The position numbers and the translations under genes are program-made. Below the pieces are notes generated by a model. The model had not been told where the DNA came from, searched no databases, and was given only the letters and a program-made list of their open reading frames with translations. From Prevotella sp. (lineage in GTDB: Bacteria > Bacteroidota > Bacteroidia > Bacteroidales > Bacteroidaceae): a stretch of DNA of 8,884 nucleotides. How positions within the stretch are numbered: position 1 is the first letter of the stretch; the number at the start of each line of letters is the position of its first letter. The DNA is taken from assembly GCA_021204565.1 (NCBI GenBank), contig JAJPZE010000181.1, forward strand, positions 1-8,884. Reading direction: 5' to 3'. Positions 6,229-8,884 of this stretch are shown here, one piece after another.

Positions 6229-7227
6229 ATGACTATTCTTGTTACAGGCGCGTCGGGTTTTATCGGCAGCTTTATTGTTGAGCGGGCTCTTGCGAACGGG
6301 TTCGAGACGTGGGCGGCGGTACGTCGGACGAGCTCGAAACGCTATCTGCAAGACGGCAGGATACATTTTATAGAGTTGGATTTCGACAGCGGGGAGCGTC
6401 TTCGGGCGCAGCTCGCCGGGCATACGTTCGATTATGTTGTTCACGCTGCAGGCGCAACAAAGTGCAAGCATGCTAATGATTTTTACCGCGTGAACACGGA
6501 CGGGACGCGCCGGCTTGTAAACGCGCTATTGGCGTTATCGATGCCGGTGAAGAAGTTTATATTCGTTTCGTCGCTGTCGGTCTTCGGCGCGTGCCGCGAG
6601 ACGGAGCCGTACGAAGAGATAAAAAACGGCGATACACCTCGCCCCAATACGCATTACGGCAAGTCGAAACTCCTTGCCGAGCAGTATTTGGAGAGCGTTC
6701 GCGACAAGTTGAATTATACTATTCTCCGCCCTACGGGCGTATACGGTCCGCGCGAAAAGGATTACTTTATGATGATTAAAAGTATTGCGAAAAGGACGGA
6801 TTTCGCGGTCGGGCTAAGCCGTCAGGTAATCACGTTCGTATATGTAACCGACCTCGTGAATGCCGTTTTCCTCGCTTTGAACCGGGAGAAGAGCGGCGGG
6901 GCGTATTTCGTTTCCGACGGCGAAAGCTACGACAGCCGCGATTTCTCCCGGTATATAAAGCGGCTCCTGGGGATTAAAGGTGTTGTTCTCCGCTTCGTTC
7001 TGCCCGTTTGGATAGCGCGTATAGCTTGTTCGGCGTGCGACGTTTGGGGGCGGATGACCGGTAAAGTTACCGCCCTCAACAACGATAAATTTCATATTCT
7101 CGCGCAACGTAACTGGCTCTGCGACGTAACGACAACTATGGCGGAGCTCGGGTTTGCGCCGGAAGTGAAGCTCGAAGAAGGGGTTGAAAAGGCGATAGAC
7201 TGGTATAAAAAAGAGGGTTGGTTGTGA
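6229..7227 (+). CDS. Extended SDR, NAD(P)-dependent epimerase/dehydratase family
   Basis: A 332-residue extended short-chain dehydrogenase/reductase. The N-terminal Rossmann motif TGASGFIG (6-13) binds NAD(P). HAAG (72-75) is the next nucleotide-site motif. The active site has SSLSVFG (114-120) and Y143xxxK147 in HYGKSK, followed by LRPTGVYGP (166-174). The C-terminal half is the variable substrate domain and ends with DWYKKEGWL; it contains a hydrophobic stretch near 247-265 (VVLRFVLPVWIARIACSA) that could touch the membrane. The family covers nucleotide-sugar epimerases, dehydratases, 3-beta-HSD-like reductases and the ceramide reductase CerR, so the substrate cannot be fixed from sequence alone. 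Its stop overlaps the start of a PAP2 membrane enzyme, which favours a lipid or lipid-linked substrate. No strong Shine-Dalgarno precedes the ATG, which is common in this phylum. Confidence 0.9.
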   Translation: MTILVTGASGFIGSFIVERALANGFETWAAVRRTSSKRYLQDGRIHFIELDFDSGERLRAQLAGHTFDYVVHAAGATKCKHANDFYRVNTDGTRRLVNALLALSMPVKKFIFVSSLSVFGACRETEPYEEIKNGDTPRPNTHYGKSKLLAEQYLESVRDKLNYTILRPTGVYGPREKDYFMMIKSIAKRTDFAVGLSRQVITFVYVTDLVNAVFLALNREKSGGAYFVSDGESYDSRDFSRYIKRLLGIKGVVLRFVLPVWIARIACSACDVWGRMTGKVTALNNDKFHILAQRNWLCDVTTTMAELGFAPEVKLEEGVEKAIDWYKKEGWL

Positions 7228-8195
7228 GGTTGCCGAAGATATTACAGCCGGAGAAGAGACCGCATAAAGGGCTGTTGCCGATAGAGATTGCGGTCTTGGC
7301 GTATCTTGTGTTCACGCTTGTCGTGATGTTCTTTATGCGCGGGGAGTTGCATAATCCTGTGGGGATGTTGCTCTTCCGCTTGCGTGTCGTGGCGGTTATG
7401 GCTGTGATGTGGGGGCTGTATCGTCTTGTTCCCTGCCCTCTTGTGATGCTTATCCGCGTGCTTGCACAGATTGTCTTGCTCGGCGACTGGTATCCCGACA
7501 CCTACGAGTTCAACCGTTGTTTCCTCAATTTAGACCACGTCTTCTGCGGCTTGGAGCAAACTGTCTTCTCCTGTCAGCCGTCGTTATGGTTCTCGCGGGT
7601 TATGCCTTGGCGGGTCGTTTCGGAGCTTCTCGACTTGGGTTACGTATCATATTATCCTATTTTTTTCTTCACCGTCATCTTTTATTTCCTCTACCGGCGC
7701 CCCTTGTTTCAGCGTGCGGCGTTCGTGGTGCTGTCGTCTTTTCTGTTGCTTTACGTGGTGTTTATCTTCCTGCCGGTTGCCGGTCCGACGTTTTATTTCC
7801 GTGCCGTAGGGACGGACGTAATAGAGCAGGGGGTGTTCCCGTCGTTAGGTACGTACTTTGCCGCGCATAGCGATTTGTCGTATGATTGCCTGCCTACGCC
7901 GGGCTGGCAGGACGGTTTGATGTGGAAGCTTGTTGAGGTTGCGAAGTGGGTGGGCGAGCGTCCGACGGCGGCGTTTCCGTCGAGCCATATCGGCGTAACG
8001 GTGGTTTGCCTGCTCTTGTTGCGGCGTACGGGGAACAGGAGAGTGTTCCTCACGGTGTTGCCGTTCGCCGTTCTGATGTTCTTCGCCACGGTTTACATCC
8101 AGGCGCATTACGCTATCGACGCTCTCGCGGGGCTCGCGAGCGGCACCATATTATATATTGTCTTGTGGCGCGTCTCCCGTTGTTTTAGGTATTAA
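7224..8195 (+). CDS. PAP2-family integral membrane phosphatase/phosphotransferase
   Basis: From the GTG at 7224 this is a 323-residue protein with several membrane helices (roughly 18-38, 50-68, 71-87, 143-158, 166-185, 272-293, 299-316). The PAP2 signature is split as expected: RPTAAFPSSHIG around 247-257 with catalytic H255, and YIQAHYAIDALAG around 291-303 with H295 and D299. The long N-terminal helical part and the form of these motifs resemble the PAP2_3 (Aur1-like) branch rather than small PgpB-type enzymes. The family removes or transfers phosphate head groups of lipids through a phosphohistidine. I chose GTG 7224 because it overlaps the preceding TGA stop (GTGA), the classic arrangement for translational coupling; an upstream TTG at 7218 would add only two residues. 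Candidate roles are lipid phosphate phosphatase, undecaprenyl-pyrophosphate phosphatase or sphingolipid head-group transferase; the sequence does not decide between them. Confidence 0.88.
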   Translation: MRLPKILQPEKRPHKGLLPIEIAVLAYLVFTLVVMFFMRGELHNPVGMLLFRLRVVAVMAVMWGLYRLVPCPLVMLIRVLAQIVLLGDWYPDTYEFNRCFLNLDHVFCGLEQTVFSCQPSLWFSRVMPWRVVSELLDLGYVSYYPIFFFTVIFYFLYRRPLFQRAAFVVLSSFLLLYVVFIFLPVAGPTFYFRAVGTDVIEQGVFPSLGTYFAAHSDLSYDCLPTPGWQDGLMWKLVEVAKWVGERPTAAFPSSHIGVTVVCLLLLRRTGNRRVFLTVLPFAVLMFFATVYIQAHYAIDALAGLASGTILYIVLWRVSRCFRY

Positions 8196-8278
8196 GACAC
8201 GACGTCGAATAAGTTTAATAAGGTTGAAAAATGCCTTGATTTTCTTATACGATGCACCGGCGTATCGGAGAACTGCAT

Positions 8279-8309
8279 ACCTTTACGCCGCCTTTAACGG
8301 CGAAAAGGT
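8279..8309 (+). other. Imperfect hairpin upstream of the ferritin gene
   Basis: ACCTTT-A-CGCCG (8279-8290) pairs with CGGCG-A-AAAGGT (8298-8309): 6 bp, one A-A mismatch, then 5 bp around the 7-base loop CCTTTAA. It ends 44 bases before the ferritin ATG. It may terminate the SDR-PAP2 transcript (a short T/A-rich sequence follows) or form part of the ferritin leader. I see no full-consensus promoter in 8196-8353, so which transcript contains it is undecided. Confidence 0.45.
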
Positions 8310-8353
8310 GCTTATATGTATTCAACAATAAATAACTAAAAGGTAGATCAATT

Positions 8354-8836
8354 ATGATTAGCAACAAGTTGCAAGAGGCGTTTAACGCCCAGATCGTGGC
8401 GGAGATGTGGTCGGCAAATCTTTATCTGTCGATGTCTTATTACTTTGGCGGCAAGGGTTACGAAGGCTTTGCCCGCTGGATGAAAGCGCAGGCTAACGAG
8501 GAGAACGAGCACGCCGAAGAGATGGCGCAGTTCCTTATGAAGCGCGGGGGAAAGGCGCTCGTCGGAGCTATCGATGCCGTTCCGGCGGAGTGGGACGGTC
8601 CGTTGGCGGTATTTGAGAACGTATACGAGCACGAGTGCAAGGTATCCGGGCTGATTGACGCACTGCTGGACACGGCGGTTGCGGAGAACGACAAGGCGGC
8701 GCAGGACTTCGTCTGGACATTCGTTCGCGAGCAGGTCGAAGAGGAAGCAACGGCGCAAGGCATCGTCGACAAGATGAAGTTAGGCGGCGCGTCGGCTCTC
8801 TATCATCTCGACGAAGAGTTAGGCAAACGCAAATAA
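8354..8836 (+). CDS. ftnA: Ferritin (FtnA type), non-haem iron storage protein
   Basis: A 160-residue four-helix ferritin that should assemble into a 24-subunit cytoplasmic shell, oxidise Fe(II) and store it as ferric mineral. All ferroxidase-centre residues fall at the same numbers as in E. coli FtnA: E17, E50, H53, E94, Q127 and E130, with Y24 near the site. The bacterioferritin haem ligand (Met52 in E. coli Bfr) is not matched, and there is no long N-terminal extension as in Dps, so FtnA-type ferritin is the best call. The ATG at 8354 is preceded by the purine-rich AAAAGG about ten bases upstream and gives the standard N-terminus. The gene stands alone, 158 bases after the PAP2 gene. Regulation is probably linked to iron or oxidative stress, but no Fur- or OxyR-like site is evident by eye. 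No clear terminator is seen in the 48 bases that remain to the window edge. Confidence 0.97.
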   Translation: MISNKLQEAFNAQIVAEMWSANLYLSMSYYFGGKGYEGFARWMKAQANEENEHAEEMAQFLMKRGGKALVGAIDAVPAEWDGPLAVFENVYEHECKVSGLIDALLDTAVAENDKAAQDFVWTFVREQVEEEATAQGIVDKMKLGGASALYHLDEELGKRK

Positions 8837-8884
8837 CACACTTTAGACCTTAGACTGTTAATATCCTAACGATCGAGCCCAAGG

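Noticed and set aside
7218..7223. TTG at 7218 as start of the PAP2 gene
   Set aside because: It adds only two residues, and the GTG at 7224 overlaps the upstream stop in the usual coupled arrangement.
1..8836. Functional link between the hemerythrin regulator and ferritin as one iron/oxygen island
   Set aside because: They lie about 7.5 kb apart on opposite strands with unrelated housekeeping genes between them and no shared regulatory site visible.

Overview
The window looks like ordinary chromosome of a Bacteroidales bacterium (phylum Bacteroidota). Three things point there. GltX closely resembles the Bacteroides-type enzyme in length and motifs. Two promoter-like sites match the Bacteroidota -7 consensus TAnnTTTG. 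The gene types also fit: a hemerythrin/LuxR fusion, a long 7TM-HD phosphodiesterase, an FtnA-type ferritin and an SDR/PAP2 pair. I see no phage, integrase, transposase, CRISPR array, rRNA or tRNA gene.

Layout. On the minus strand, 1-839 is the 5' part of a one-component regulator with an N-terminal ScdA_N-like segment, a hemerythrin-like di-iron domain and a C-terminal LuxR-type helix-turn-helix cut by the left edge. Its start is followed by a 724-base non-coding stretch (840-1563) that holds a likely promoter for the regulator, a GC-rich palindromic block and a set of nested inverted/direct repeats. Next comes a minus-strand 7TM-HD protein of the PgpH (c-di-AMP phosphodiesterase) family (1564-3669). 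A 152-base divergent promoter region separates it from the plus-strand genes.

The plus-strand genes are gltX (3822-5345), a glycine-zipper lipoprotein 10 bases behind it (5356-6150), a 12-bp hairpin, then an extended SDR (6229-7227) whose stop overlaps the GTG start of a PAP2-family membrane phosphatase/phosphotransferase (7224-8195). After a 158-base gap containing another hairpin comes an FtnA-type ferritin (8354-8836).

How the genes relate. gltX and the lipoprotein are probably co-transcribed. The SDR and PAP2 genes are translationally coupled and probably work in one pathway, with membrane lipid or lipid-linked sugar metabolism the most reasonable guess. The ferritin stores iron; the hemerythrin regulator probably senses oxygen, NO or iron-redox state, but nothing visible links the two. 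I found no clear undescribed system. The most interesting items are the metal-sensor/HTH fusion, the coupled SDR-PAP2 pair, the uncharacterised lipoprotein beside gltX, and the structured non-coding sequences.
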